This document shows, one piece after another, positions 1 to 11,459 of a stretch of DNA of 64,000 nucleotides. The translations under genes were made by a program, and so were the position numbers. This DNA is from Diphasiastrum complanatum. Lineage: Eukaryota > Streptophyta > Lycopodiopsida > Lycopodiales > Lycopodiaceae. The stretch lies in the NCBI GenBank assembly GCA_029204225.1, contig CM055103.1, positions 42,847,104 through 42,911,103 of the forward strand, given 5' to 3'. The number at the start of each line of letters is the position of its first letter. Within the stretch, counting starts at the first letter, position 1. Under the pieces are notes generated by a model. It saw only the letters and a program-made list of their open reading frames with translations, made no database searches and had not been told where the DNA came from.

Positions 1-383
1 TATGTATATACATATGTATATATATATATCTATATACATATGTATATATATATATCTATAGACATATCTATATATATACATATGTACATATATATATATA
101 TATACATATGTACATACATATATATATATACATATGTACATACATATATATATATATACATATGTACATACATATATATATATACATATGTACATACATA
201 TATATATATACATATGTACATACATATATATATATACATATGTACATACATATATATATATACATATGTACATACATATATATATATACATATGTACATA
301 CATATATATATATACATATATATATATATACATATGTATATACATATATATACATACATATGTATATATATATATATATATAT
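1..383. repeat. TA-rich minisatellite
   Basis: Tandem array of an imperfect 25-28 bp unit built around CATATGTACATACA followed by TATATA runs, with at least eight recognisable units and simple TA at both ends. It probably continues left of the window. The long open frames on both strands (Tyr/Ile/His/Met/Val only) are a product of the low-complexity repeat and are not genes. Confidence 0.95.
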
Positions 384-1879
384 CGCCTAGGGCTAAAACT
401 TTTTAGAGTTAAGTTTAAAGAGGAAAAAATATATTCTAAGAGTACAAGAAACAATAGTTACAAAATGAATTAGAGGTTAATAACATAGATTAGGAATCAT
501 GACCATCCTAAGTTTCTAAGTTTTAAGTTCTAACCTAGATTCCTACTTTTATTATCCCATCTATGACCCCTAAGTGCTCTCTCTAGAATATATCCATAAT
601 CTACCACTCAAGTCTTTACTATCCACCCTTAAGATTCAAGATTCAAGTTTAAAAAATTAAATTTACAAAAAATCTCTTCTAACTTCTAAACTACTTCAAA
701 TTTTAAACATCACTCTCAAATTATATCTCATAATTCAAATTCTCTCCCTAAACTCCATTGACATTCTTTTTATGTTTCTCTCTTATCCCTTTTGTTAACA
801 CTAGAGTCGTCACAAAATGCGCACAAAAGTGTGCATTTCAAGCACTTATTCAAAAAATCATGTCAGATAAACTATGACGAATCACATCAATTATTAAGAA
901 ATTAAGAAATAATAGCCAAAAGAGATGTCATGGCTTTTGCATCCCTTCTATTCTATTGCATCAGCAAGTCTTGTTTTTGTGACGATGTCATCCATTTCAT
1001 TGGATGTTTCTGGCCTGGGAACCCATTGATTTCCAACTCGAACCCTGGACATTCTCCACTCTCTATGCCTTGTGCTTGCATTGGAGAATTTTCATGTTGT
1101 CCTTCTAGCTAAATTTGAGGTAGATATCATCGCACTTAACCCTTCACCCTACGCGTCTTTAAATTGTTCTATGCTTAGAACTCCTCTAACACAATTTCAT
1201 ATTGAATGGGTAATGGAAAAGGTTTCCCCTAAGAAAAGTCCCTCTAAAAGTTGAATAAATCAATGCTTAGTAAAAAAACAATGTGTTTTTGCGTAAAAAT
1301 AAATTTATTATCACCCAATTTTCATATACTGTGAAGATTTTGATGCATATAAAAAAATACCAAAACTTTTTAAGATGACGTTTTAGGAATATATATATAT
1401 GGGTTCTCAATGCAACAATGTCCATAACAATGCAAATAATGTGCATAATAAGCTAAATCCTTAGTTTGTTAATGCTAATATTTAATGACTGCTCTAAGAT
1501 TCGTCAAAAAAGGCTTCTTTTAACATACGTTAGAAATTGCATGATTTGTGAGACAGAGATTTCACAAACAAGAAAAGTTGTAGAGCTAACTTTTTGAAGC
1601 TCTAATTCATGTTTAGCTCTTAGAGCTACATCCCTCCCTCGAAGAGAGGGTTATGTTTGTGTGTGCGGGCTATCTATAATCTCAGTACTATCATGAGGGC
1701 AATTTTCAACCGAAGCAGAGTTGTCTTGAGCCTTAGATTTCTTTTTACTCCTGAAAACCAATAACTTAGAAGGTGACAATTTGGAGCTAGTCAAGAGCAT
1801 CAAAGGAGAGGTAATTGGCAAAGGTGTTATGGATCTGTTTTTGCAGCATATTGAAGACTCAAGTAAGGTCAAAGGAGCA
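384..1879. other. AT-rich intergenic stretch
   Basis: No gene, RNA or clear mobile element is recognisable. Short open frames near 930-1250 and 1651-1872 have no family similarity and no flanking splice or start context. A few AGAGCTA-type short repeats lie near 1580-1630. Confidence 0.6.
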
Positions 1880-2662
1880 GCAAGGAAGTGTTGTTCAAGT
1901 TTACTTTACTTGTTCTATCTCATGTTTGAGCAATTTCATGTGGATGTGTGCAAATTGTAAAACTAGCTACATTGGTGAGCATTGTTTTGATGTTGGATTT
2001 GTACTATCATTCTTAGCTGATTTTGCTGATGGAAATGAAGTTATTGGAGGTTCATTATGTCACTCATCCATGGCTAAGTTCTCAAGTGTTGAGCTACTTG
2101 GTGCCAATACTTGGAGATTGTCAATTTTTTGTGAATTCATGGTCATTTTCTTGTGTCAAGTAGATCTTGAAGATGGACTAGTGCAAACTACTTGGTTTAT
2201 GGAGTCATGTGGTGCTGGATTGGCATCATTAATGAACTCACCTACTCATGGATTTCCAAGGTTTGATGGTTTCTTGTGGCAAGATGAAGATGGAGGCTCA
2301 TTCATGGAGTATCATGGTGGATACAAGGCAACAAAGGACAAAGGAGGAGGAGACATGCAAGCAAAAGTTGATCACTCACATTTATTGTTTGTTTGCTGTA
2401 TTTTTTCAGAGAGTTCAGAGTTGGAAGCATGGTGGAATCATTTCATTTACATTCTATTTGATTCTTCATGTTCTAGTCACATTTTTACATGTAAAATTGA
2501 TGTAAGAAATAGTGAAGCATCCCAAGTGGGCACTATCCTCTATATCAATTATGGTTGTTTCTATTTTGAGCATTACATGATCATTGAAAGGAGATCTATT
2601 CTTAGGAAGAAGATCATTCTTATGATGGATCAAAGTTCTATTGGCAAAAACTATGCTAGGAG
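1880..2662 (+). other. Divergent copy of N1-type internal (captured) sequence
   Basis: An open frame runs through this stretch (1815-2675, about 286 codons), but the protein matches no family I know. The DNA around 2500-2640 resembles the internal block of element N1 at 49350-49620: the AGTGAAGCATCC...AAGTGG...CAC stretch at about 2510-2530 aligns with 49366-49388, and weaker similarity follows. It lies directly upstream of a Copia RNase H tail, in the place where the rest of pol should be. I infer an old relative of the N1 block, replacing most of pol in a defective Copia. Confidence 0.4.
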
Positions 2663-3247
2663 CATGGGAAGCTAGGAAAGCAAGTTTTGAGGTACATCAT
2701 TGGAACTCGAGATTTTGGCATATTCTATGAGAGATCATCACCTAATCTTTTTAGATTTTCAGATTCGGACTATGCTGGAGATGTAATGGATAGGAAATCC
2801 ATTAGTTCTTATTGTATTTTCATAGGTGATGGAGCTATATCATGGATGTCAAAGAAACAAGCCACTATCTCATTGTCATCTAGTGAGGCCAAGTACAAAG
2901 CTCTTACACATTGCACAAAGGAGATGGTATGGATCAAGAGGATGATCAAGGATCTTCACTTGCTGGATTTTTCAGAGAGCCCAATCATCTTTTGTGACAA
3001 TCAATCAGCCCAAAGAATGGCATCCAATCCTATCTTTCATGCTAGGAGCAAGCATATTGAGATACAATATCATTTTGTGAGGGAGCGAGTCATTGCAAAG
3101 GAGGTGGAGCTTCAACATGTGTCTTCAAGGGAATTTGTAGCTGATATCTTCACCAAAGCATTGGGAAAAGACTTGTTCATGAAGCATAGGGCTTCACTTG
3201 GAGTATTATCAAAGTCTATGCTAAAACTAGTTGAAGAGGGAGTGTGA
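2663..3247 (+). pseudogene. Copia RNase H domain, 5'-truncated
   Basis: C-terminal part of a Ty1/Copia polyprotein covering the RNase H domain that removes template RNA during reverse transcription. Visible in order: the domain entry (HGKLGKQVLRYI), first Asp in SDSDYAGD, Glu in SSSEAKYKAL, Asp in FCDNQSA, the HARSKHIEIQYHFVRE stretch, and the terminal ADIFTKAL motif. All upstream pol domains are missing. The stop codon overlaps the first bases of the LTR, and AGAGGGAG just before it is the polypurine tract. The closest relative in this window is the RNase H tail of A0 at 63046-63167, which ends in nearly the same residues and has a related LTR. Confidence 0.92.
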
Positions 3248-3516
3248 AAGATTCAACTAGTTTCATCACATTTTGCAATATTTCCATATTTGGCCTATTG
3301 AGGCCAAAACTTGTTTTAGACTTAGAGATTGACTTTTCAAAGTTCATTAGTCTAAATTTCATTTGAATAAACACTTTTTGAAAGTGTGGGAAAGATAGAA
3401 GGCGAGTTTGAGTAGATTCAATTTGAATAAGTTGGGTACATTGAATCTAGACCCAAAATTGGTAGGGTTAGCATTTTGGTGGGAAAGCCAAGTGGCCAGA
3501 TAGGGTTTGGACCTGC

Positions 3517-3524
3517 TATAAAAG
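3517..3524 (+). promoter_or_regulatory. TATA box of the Copia LTR
   Basis: TATAAAAG, 275 bp into the LTR. The homologous position in the A0 LTR carries TATAAATAG (63373), so the box is conserved within the family and probably marks the U3/R promoter. Confidence 0.7.
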
Positions 3525-3678
3525 GATGTAACTCGTGGAGAGAGTCATCTTCTCTCTTCTCTATCTCATTTCATGCTTATACATGGTTCTCTTGGGTTCC
3601 ACTATCCATTGGTGCACTATCTTGGTGATTGCTTGCAATTCTATGTGTAGAATGATCTATATTGGCTATTTTTGGATC

Positions 3679-3688
3679 CACACGTGTG
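3679..3688. promoter_or_regulatory. CACACGTGTG palindrome in LTR
   Basis: Perfect 10-bp palindrome with a CACGTG (G-box/ABRE-type) core, about 155 bp downstream of the TATA box. The same palindrome is conserved at 63529-63538 in the related LTR and recurs in unrelated LTRs of the window. The binding-site role is inferred. Confidence 0.45.
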
Positions 3689-3932
3689 AAATACAATAGC
3701 TTGCTGGTTTTGTACGGACAAAAATAGTACATAATCATTTCATTCAAGTTTGATCAAGTTCTATTAGTGTTTGCATCTCAAATTGTGTGTAGATGCTGAT
3801 TTTTCTATATTGGTGAAATTGGTAGTGTATTTCTCTTTCTAACCAAAGATCATTCAAGTAGATTGGATCTTAAGGATTTGAAATCTTTCACAGAGATTTC
3901 ATCAATGATTTCAGAACGCTCCAGATTCTTTT

Positions 3933-3950
3933 AGTAGTATCAAAGCAGGT
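3933..3950 (+). other. Degenerate primer-binding site
   Basis: AGTATCAAAGCAGG resembles the TGGTATCAGAGCAGG sequence that follows plant Copia 5' LTRs (complement of initiator Met tRNA). It lies about 40 bp past the LTR end at 3892 instead of abutting it, so it probably belongs to a different, truncated LTR whose end is no longer recognisable. A gag frame starts 53 bp further on. Confidence 0.45.
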
Positions 3951-4002
3951 TGTTTAGAACTAGAGATCTTCGGTTCAAAGCTGATACGTTGTAAACTACA
4001 CT

Positions 4003-4640
4003 ATGGTTTCGATAAGCAGCATTCAATCAAAAATTTGCATAGTTCTTGAGGTAGACGGGTCAAACTACTTGGCTTGGAAAGTGAAGATTTTCCTCATCTT
4101 GAGAGGAGAAGGTTTATGGCCATAGGTAGACAGAACCGAAGAGAAGCCTACCATCACCAGCAAGGAACTTCATGAATGGAAGGAGAAGAATGACAAAGCA
4201 GTAGCTATCATATCCTCTTCAATTGAAGATAGCATCACTCTTGACCTCTCATCCATTTCTAATGCAAAAGATATGTGGGATGCACTGATAGCAAGGTTTG
4301 AATCCCAAGTCACCCAACTAGATAATGCACTTGGAAGACCAGCTTACCTATCTATGATGGGATGGAAAAGAACTCACAAACCTTCATTAGAAAGATGAAG
4401 AATCTTTTCCTCTCCTTGCACAACGCCAGAATAGAGCATGTTGTTTCACAAGAGAAACAGCTCACGTACCTTCTACGAGCTCTACCAAGATCGTTCTAAA
4501 CCACTCAAACTCTACTGGCCAAAGATCTTGAAATGACTCTTGAGAAGGCTATCATCGAGATTAAAGAAGAAGTGGAGGCTCGAGAGTACTATGTCGACGA
4601 GTCAGATCAAGCTCTTTATAGCCACAAAGAACAACTTATG
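4003..4640 (+). pseudogene. Copia gag remnant
   Basis: Starts at the ATG at 4003. The capsid (UBN2/DUF4219-type) signature is visible: VDGSNYLAWKVKI near the N-terminus, then SIEDSITLDLSSISNAKDMWDALIARFE. It is broken by an early stop after GEGLWP and by frameshifts around 4330-4500. No CCHC zinc knuckle is seen, and the next recognisable domain is RT, so protease and integrase have been deleted. Confidence 0.75.
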
Positions 4641-5309
4641 AAGAAGAGATTAACAGTCCAGACAAGGACAAATGGATAAAAGACATGGAAGATGAAATAA
4701 ACTCCATAGATCATAACAACGTGTGGATGCTTGAGCCCATTCCTGACAACAGGAAGCCCATCAACTGCAAATGGATCTACAAGTACAAGTATGGACCAGA
4801 CGACAAGGTATCAAGATAGAAAGCCAGACTAGTTGCAAGAGGTTTGTCATAGAAATATGGTGTTGATTACACTGAAACCTTTTCTCATGTAGTCAAGCAT
4901 ACATTTATACGTATGTTGATTGCATATGCAGCAGCCTACAGTCTGAAGATCCACATTGTAGATGAGAAAACGACTTTCCTTCATGGAGAACTTAAAGAGG
5001 AGCTCTATATGGATCAACCACCAGGATTTACTTGTAAATAGCTTGTCGATTATGCCTGCTAGATGCATAAAAACATCTATGGACTAAAACAGTCTGCAGA
5101 CAATGGTACAAGAAGAAGGATCATGCTCTCAAATCCTTGGGTTTCCAACCCTTAATGGCTGATTATAATGTCTATGTGAGACAGAGAAATCATCATCATC
5201 GATGTGTACATAGATGATACATTGATTTAGTCAAGAAGCATTAAGCTAATAGCACAACTGAAGGAAGACATTTCCAAGCACTTCGAAATATCGGACCTAC
5301 GCAAGCTCA
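4641..5309 (+). pseudogene. Copia reverse transcriptase remnant (truncated)
   Basis: RT of the Ty1/Copia type in one frame with several stops: DKWIKDMEDEINSIDHNNVW, CKWIYKYKYG, KARLVARG, KYGVDYTETF, then KTTFLHGELKEELYMDQPPGF and a YIDDTL version of the YVDD catalytic motif. It breaks off after KHFEISDLRKL, where the following LHYFLG segment should be. It directly follows gag, so it is an internally deleted relic, joined at about 5310 to a different Copia element. Confidence 0.8.
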
Positions 5310-7663
5310 TACTCCTGCTCTCAATGGTGTAGTTGAGTGCAAGAATCGTACGATTGTGAAAAGTGCCAGATCTATGCTAGCTGAGATGAAGCTACCAAAA
5401 GATTTTTGGTCAGAAGCATGTAGCATGGCGGTCTATCTTCAAAATAGAAGTCCTACCATTGCCATTCCAAAGATAACACCTGAGGAAGCATTCACGAAGA
5501 AGAAGCCAAAGGTGAACCACTTGCGAATCTTTGGATGTAAGGCCTTTGTACACATTCCTAAATAAGAAAGATGTAAACTTGATGTAAAAGCTATCAAGTG
5601 CATATTCCTAGGATATGATGATCGTGTGAAGGGCTATAAATATTTTGATCCAGTGGAAAACAAAATCCATATAAGTTGTGATCTTATCTTTGATGAATCA
5701 AAGATGTATGAAGACGAGGATGCTGAGAAGATAGACACATCCAGTGGGAAAGATGGTATAGTGAGGATATCACCTGATGATGATCCATTCATTGACCTTC
5801 CGAGTGATGAACATGAGGATACATCTCAAGATACTACTACTCAACCTCAAGAGATAGGTTGGAAAGGTAGGGACAAACCTTTTGGTGCAAGAAGGATTGA
5901 AGTTGCAGGTGACAAACGCAAGGAGAAGGATGTACCGTGGGATACATTATCACCAGGAAGCCGATCACCTGACAGGAAGCTCCCTAAGTGGTTTGAGAGA
6001 TTGTTGGAGAGCCGCGACATGGATGACTTTCCAGGATCATCTAGCCAGGGAGAGCTACGAAGATCAACAAGAGAGAAGACACAACTTGAAAGGTATGAAG
6101 CAAATTATGCTCTCTTATCTAGCATTATTCAAAACAAAGAACCTTTGACTTATAGTGAAGTGAAGGATGCTGACATTTGGGTCAAGGCCATGGGAGAGGA
6201 GATGGAGTCAATTGCTAAACATAACACATGGGACTTAGTAGAACCACCAGTTGGCAAGAAACCCATTAGTTGCAAATGGGTATACAGGACTAAGTATCAT
6301 GCAGATGGAAGTATAGCAAAGCACAAGGCAAGATTGGTGATCAAAGGGTATGCACAAAGTAAAGGCATTGGCTATGAGGAGACCTTTGCGCCAGTATGTA
6401 AGTGGAATACTCTACGTCTACTTGTTGCTTTAGCTTCACATTTTGTTTGGCCTTTGCATCAGATGGATGTGAAATCTACTTTTCTAAATGGTGAGTTAGA
6501 AGAAGAGGTGTTCATGGGTCAACCTGAAAGCTTTGTAACGAAGGGACAGGAAAATAAAGTATGTCGCTTGAAGAAAGCGCTTTATGGTCTTAAACAGGCA
6601 CCACGTGCATGGTATAGTAGGATTGATGCCTACTTTCATTCAAAGGGGATGGTGAGAACACATTCTGATCCAAATCTATATGTCTTATGCTTTGATGGTA
6701 TGGTTGCTTTGATTGCACTTTATGTTGATGACTTGATTATTACGGGAAATAATCAAGAGATGATAGACATGATCAAGAAAGACCTCATGGAACAATTCAA
6801 GATGACAGATCTCAGCTTGATGCATTATTGCCTTGGAGTAGAAGTGTGGCAAAAAGGACATGAAGTGGGTTTAACACAAGTGAAGTATGTCAAAGAGTTG
6901 CTGCAAAGGTTTAGGTTGCAGGATTGCAAACCAGCAAACACTCCTATTGAACCTGGTAAAAAGCTTTCTAAGCTTGATGAGTCACAGTCATTTGATGCTA
7001 CGCTGTATAGACAGTTAGTAGGGAGCTTGATTTACCTTACCATGACTAGACCAAATATATGCTATGTTGTTGGCATTGTAAGTCAGTTTATGGCAGCACC
7101 TACGGAAACGCATTGGAAGGCAACTAAACGCATTTTGCGTTATGTGAAAGGCACCTTAGAGTATGGCTTGATTTACAGGAAGCATGATGGTTTACCTGAG
7201 TTGTGTGGCTATGTGGATGTGGATTGGGGAGGTGATTATGATGATCGTAGATCCACCACAGGGTTTGTATTGTGGTAGTTGATTTTCCTGGTCTAGTAAG
7301 AAGCAAAGTACAATTGCTCTTTCCACCACAGAAGCAGAGTATAAGGCAATGTGTAGAGCAGCACAGGAAGCTATATGGTTGAGATAAATCTTGGAAGAAG
7401 TTGGCATGAAGCAGAAAAATTCCATGACTTTACATAGCGACAGTTAGAGTGGCATTCAGCTAGCAAAGAATCCAGTGTTCCATGCGAGAACTTAACACAT
7501 TGAGATTCAGTATCACTTTATACGTGAGAGGCTACTGAGTCGTGAAATTCATGTTGTTCATTGTAGCACAGAAGAACAACTAGCTGATATTTTCACTAAG
7601 CCACTTATTGAAGAAAAGTTTGATAAGTTTAGATCAAAGCTTTCTATACTTAAAGTTTGTTAA
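5310..7663 (+). pseudogene. Copia pol remnant B: integrase C-term, RT, RNase H
   Basis: Begins inside the integrase core at the catalytic Glu region (NGVVECKNRTIVKSARSML), then GCKAFVHIPK, FLGYD and the INT-RT linker. A single TAA at 5563 interrupts the frame. The RT domain runs from about 6120 (IWVKAMGEEMESI) through CKWVYRTKYH, KARLVIKGYAQ, NGELEEEVFMGQP, LYGLKQAPRAWY to an intact LYVDDLIITG at about 6720. The frame stops at TAG 7276, and RNase H continues in damaged form (SKKQSTIALSTTEAEYKA, EEQLADIFTKPL) to 7663. Protease, gag and the integrase N-terminus are absent. PPT AAGGGAGAGAG follows, then the LTR. Confidence 0.88.
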
Positions 7664-7714
7664 CTTTAAAACTATGTATATGACTGTATAAATAGACTCT
7701 ACTTTAAGGGAGAG

Positions 7715-7989
7715 AGTTAGAATCAAAGTAGAATCACTGTGTTATTGTACTGTGGGTCCTATCAGTGGATAAGGATCAGTTGGCCTCGCCACAAGGCAAG
7801 TCGACGGGACATGCGTCCCGCCAACGGCAACCTGGGTCATGCATGGGTTGCTTGAGTGAACAACTATATGTACAGTGTAATTTCATTTTGAGAAATACAG
7901 TTGCTATTTGAGCTTGCTATGGAGAGTGTTTTCTGTCTGTGTTACTGTGTAGCATGATCTGTGTTCGTGTGCAAAGCAAATTCTAAGTA
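7715..7989 (+). repeat. 3' LTR of Copia B
   Basis: About 275 bp after the PPT. The ends are slightly mutated (TTAGAATC... and ...ATTCTAAG). Its identity is confirmed by a second copy on the minus strand at 32725-33004, which shares the sequence from the AAGTAGAA block through the CAGTGGATAAGGATCAGTTGGCC-like segment, the GC-rich hairpin CGGGACATGCGTCCCG (7806-7821) and the GTTGCTAT...GAGCTTG block. Confidence 0.75.
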
Positions 7990-8475
7990 ACTCTAGACCG
8001 AGTCCCAAAATATTTTGCCATGTCTTGAGTTTAAATCTCAACCGATACTCATCGATCAGATCTCAACTGAGCTTTCCATTCACACCTTGATCGAGTCTTC
8101 CCGTGGTCTTTTTGTCAAATCTCGACTGGAGACAAAATGAAGGCAAATTGCTAAGTGTAGATGGGCAAAGCTTTACTGTCAAATGGTTGCTAATCTAAAA
8201 ACCTTGAAATGCATGTTTGGTTGTGGTCTTGGTGCAAATGCAAAACAATTTTGCTTAGATTGTATGTTTGAATCTAGGCGAAACAAAGGGATTTTGCATT
8301 GCAAACAATGACTTGCACCGAATAGGCACAATTTAGACAAAGATTGGAGTCCTGTGTCGAACATTCATCTCGAAAGAGTCCACATTAGAGGAGTTCTAAA
8401 TCCCAAAAAGACCCTTTGTAAAGATTCTTTTTATATTTTTTCTCAAATTTTTCTTACACATTTTATCAATCATTC
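7990..8475. other. Unassigned spacer between Copia fragments
   Basis: No recognisable coding sequence or RNA. A short minus-strand open frame at 8179-8364 has no family features. Confidence 0.5.
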
Positions 8476-8627
8476 GTGAGAGAGCTCATAGAGGAAGGAA
8501 GGTTGAATATAGAATATTGCCCTACCAACGGAATGATTGCAGACATATTTACAAAGCCGCTGCCCAGAGATCAGCATCGGAACTTGTGCACTGCAATGGG
8601 AATGCGATTATTCATTGAGGGGGAAAT
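8476..8627 (+). pseudogene. Copia RNase H tail, element C
   Basis: Only the last 50 or so residues of a Copia polyprotein: RELIEEGRLNIEYCPTNG, then MIADIFTKPLPRDQH, the standard C-terminal motif. The polypurine tract GAGGGGGAAA at 8618-8626 follows and an LTR starts immediately. The open frame continues into the LTR by chance to 8712. Everything upstream of the RNase H tail has been lost. Confidence 0.85.
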
Positions 8628-9094
8628 TGTTAAGGTTACCGGATCAATGGATAATCTTGAGGAACCAGAGGAACCGGCTGCCAGTCAACGGAACTCAACT
8701 GAACATGGCTAATTGTCTGGTGGCGCGGACTGATAACGTGGAAGGAGGACGCTGATGAAAGAATGCTGATCACCAATCAGCTGACTGTCAGCTAGCGCGG
8801 GATGGACGCCGACGACTTCTTACTTCTTGACAACGATTAAGTGTAGATGCTAGGATTAGTTAGATAATAAAAGGAGATAGTTTGATAGTTATTTGTGTTG
8901 TTGAACGTTTTTCGTCTTTGATAGAATGTACTGCAGTTCGCAGTTCTGATCACTGTTCCTTTGGATCAATACTCATATGTACTGTCAACTTTTGAACTTA
9001 ATATTTCCCTTTGCTTAGAGATCGTGTGTTGGATACTTCCTGTTTCGTTGCATGCTTACATAATTCCCACATAGAATCGTTGTAAGTTCTAACA
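8628..9094 (+). repeat. 3' LTR of Copia C
   Basis: Begins TGTTAAGGTTACC right after the PPT and probably ends at TTCTAACA (9087-9094), giving 467 bp. A weak TATA-like AATAAAAGG lies near 8867. No second copy is in the window and the 3' boundary is inferred from the TG...CA rule only. No primer-binding site follows, consistent with a 3' LTR. Confidence 0.6.
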
Positions 9095-10404
9095 TTTAAA
9101 ACTCTAGCTACATCATTCATTCTCTTTTCCTGGGGTAGATTATTGTTTGCGTAGCATGCATTTTTGCATGAAGTAGAAATTATTCTAAAAGAACCTAGAA
9201 AGCTTACGAGAACGCATACAGAAAGCGTAGCCATCTGTCCCTGGTGGTGAATGATGATAGTTTACTCCATGCTGCCCTTGCGTGGGATGATCCACCAAAG
9301 ATCCCTCTAAGTTGTCGTGTAGATGATCCAGTTGCATCTACGGCACAGTAGACAAGTCAGTTCAGACAGTAGTTTCCCCAATTACTTTTTCTCATATGAA
9401 CAATCGAAATTGCAACACAGCAGTCCTTCTGAAAGACTTATATTGAATGCAGATGCTTATTGCACACGACTGTGGCAGCAGCATTGGTGATAAGACCTGA
9501 GAAGTTTCTCCCATTGCACAGTTGATTGACAGAGAAGGCTGCTTTGTTTGAGAAGGATCTAATTTGATCTTTGCGCTTCGAAGCAATCCTTTGTAACCAC
9601 TAGAAAAAGAAAAAGAGCAATCAATGGAGTAACATCTACTGAATGCATTTCTGGGAAGGAAGGTTTGGCAGCCATCTTGAGCTAGGAACTTGATGGCAAG
9701 CATTTGTCCTGGGGGAAGCCTTCTTGTCGGCTGATGGACTAAGCGATCGTGCCAAAGTAGTGCTAACACTAGACATTGATCATTTGATCTTCTTCGATTC
9801 TCTTCTCTTCACTCAGCTTCTTTCTCAAATAGCAACCCCACACTGAAAACTTTTCCATTTTCCTACAATTTGACTAAAGCAGTTGGTTTTTTATATTTTC
9901 TTCATGATTTGATAGACGCAATTGTTTAATGTACTCACCCTAAAACTTGCAGTCATTCGAATTAGCATCAAACCCAACAAAACCCAATTCCTTAATGCTG
10001 CATTAAGCAAGAATTTAAATGCCAAAGACTCAAATTACAGTGATAACAGTTTTAGCTTAATGCTAATGCAGACTAAACCTTCAATCTGTTTCTGAAAAGT
10101 CCAGAAGATCAAGCCACTGAAAAGTCTAGAAGATCAAGTCAGGAATCATGATCACTGGGAAAAAGTAACACACTAGGACGATGTGGTATTGTACCACAAA
10201 GGCCTTGTCATATCATATATAATAGCAATAATTCTAAAATTTTATGATTCATTTAAAGTGTTTTTATATTGTTTTGATACATTAGTTTGTGTAATTATTT
10301 TGTAGTTTGTAAATGATTTTATGTCCATACTAGATGAAGAAATGATCGAATTTTCATAGATGTGTCTTGAAGGTTACTTTATTGATGGTTTGTGATCGTT
10401 GAAA
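9095..10404. other. Single-copy-looking spacer, possible weak exons
   Basis: More complex in composition than its surroundings. On the minus strand, a CTTTTTCTAG acceptor-like site near 9601 precedes an open stretch to 9392. A 50-codon ATG frame at 9337-9185 is preceded by CCGTAG. The plus strand is also open across part of the second, and neither matches a family I know. No firm gene call is made. Confidence 0.4.
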
Positions 10405-10690
10405 TTGCGAATACTGAGAAACTGAGAAATTGAGATTCTGAGAAACTGAGATTTTGAGAAACTGAGAAATTGAGATTCTGAGAAACTGAGATTCTGATAT
10501 TTTCATCGTGAATGTTGTGAATAGTGATCGTGAATACTATGAATACTGATCGTGAACATTGTGTATACAAAGCTTGAATACTGATGTGAAATTGAGAATA
10601 TTGAGAAACATATATGATGAGATACGTGAATATTGTGAATACGTGTTGTGAATATTGATCATGAATATTGATTTTGAATATTCTTAAATA
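10405..10690. repeat. Degenerate minisatellite (GAGAAACTGAGATTCT / GTGAATACTGATC)
   Basis: 10405-10500 is a tandem array of 8- and 16-bp modules of GAGAAACT and GAGATTCT. From 10500 to about 10690 it passes into a looser array of GTGAATAYTGATCGTGAATA. Simple replication-slippage repeat with no coding content. Confidence 0.85.
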
Positions 10691-11459
10691 CTAAAATACA
10701 ACATAATCGTGATTAATATGGACTTCTGTAAATACAATTATGAATGTTAAAATGTGATTATTATGGATTTTCAACGTCTTTTCATTTCTATTGAATCATC
10801 ATATTCCGTCTAACAACATTCGAGCAAATGTTGTGCAACACTTTTCGCTAAGTTTAAGAGAAAATGATTGTGATGCTACGATTTGGAAATAACACTACAA
10901 AAATGATCTAATTTTTAAAATCATGAAATATACATAAAACTTATTACCAACAATGACAATCAATCACCAATTAATAAATCAATCAATCAGACTTTGAGCA
11001 ATTCGTGCACACAAGCCGTTATATGGCTAGACCCAAAACTTTCACACAATCTCCAGTACATATAATAATTTCTATGTAAGGAGTGGCCACACTGTATCAA
11101 AGAAACTACAATTTGAAATCAGACAATTCTGACAAAAATCTTAGAGAGAGAAAAAATGAACTAGGAAAACATGGAACCTCTAAAAAGTTGATGAAAAGTA
11201 CCTCAAATCATTTTGAGCAGAACTAGAATCATTTAAAACTTTTTGAGATGACCGATTTGAGTATATGGGTTACTTAATTTGGATCAGTATCAACTTTTTT
11301 ATAGAAGAAAATTACGGTATTTCAAAAAAATCTGTGAACTTTAATTACTTTTGCATATGAATTTAAATTGACATGCTACAAAAAGCAAAAGTGATTCTTT
11401 CTCTACAATAAATCTCATGAAATCAATAAATTGAGGAGTTTAGAAAACAAAAACTTTTA
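10691..11459. other. AT-rich spacer
   Basis: No gene found. CACTACAAAAATGATC at 10893-10908 resembles a CACTA-superfamily terminal sequence, but no inverted partner is seen. Confidence 0.5.

Larger units (their letters stand above)
3243..3892 (+). repeat. Copia LTR (same family as the A0 LTR)
   Basis: A 650-bp LTR bounded by an 11-bp terminal inverted repeat, TGTGAAAGATT at 3243-3253 and AATCTTTCACA at 3882-3892. It directly follows the polypurine tract of the RNase H remnant, so it is a 3' LTR. It shares blocks with the LTR at 63167-63848 (TTGAGGCCAA, AAGTGGCCA, the TATA box, CCACACGTGTGAA). No second copy of this exact LTR is present nearby. Confidence 0.85.

Noticed and set aside
30-473. 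Open frames of 90-128 codons on both strands at the left edge
   Set aside because: They encode only Tyr, Ile, His, Met, Val, Thr and Cys from the TA-rich minisatellite: low-complexity artefacts.
1815-2675. 286-codon plus-strand ORF as a host gene
   Set aside because: No recognisable domain, it runs into a Copia RNase H fragment, and part of its DNA resembles the N1 internal block; treated as retroelement-associated sequence.
10893-10908. CACTACAAAAATGATC as a definite CACTA end
   Set aside because: No inverted partner within 10 kb and no transposase domain; kept only as part of a speculative finding.
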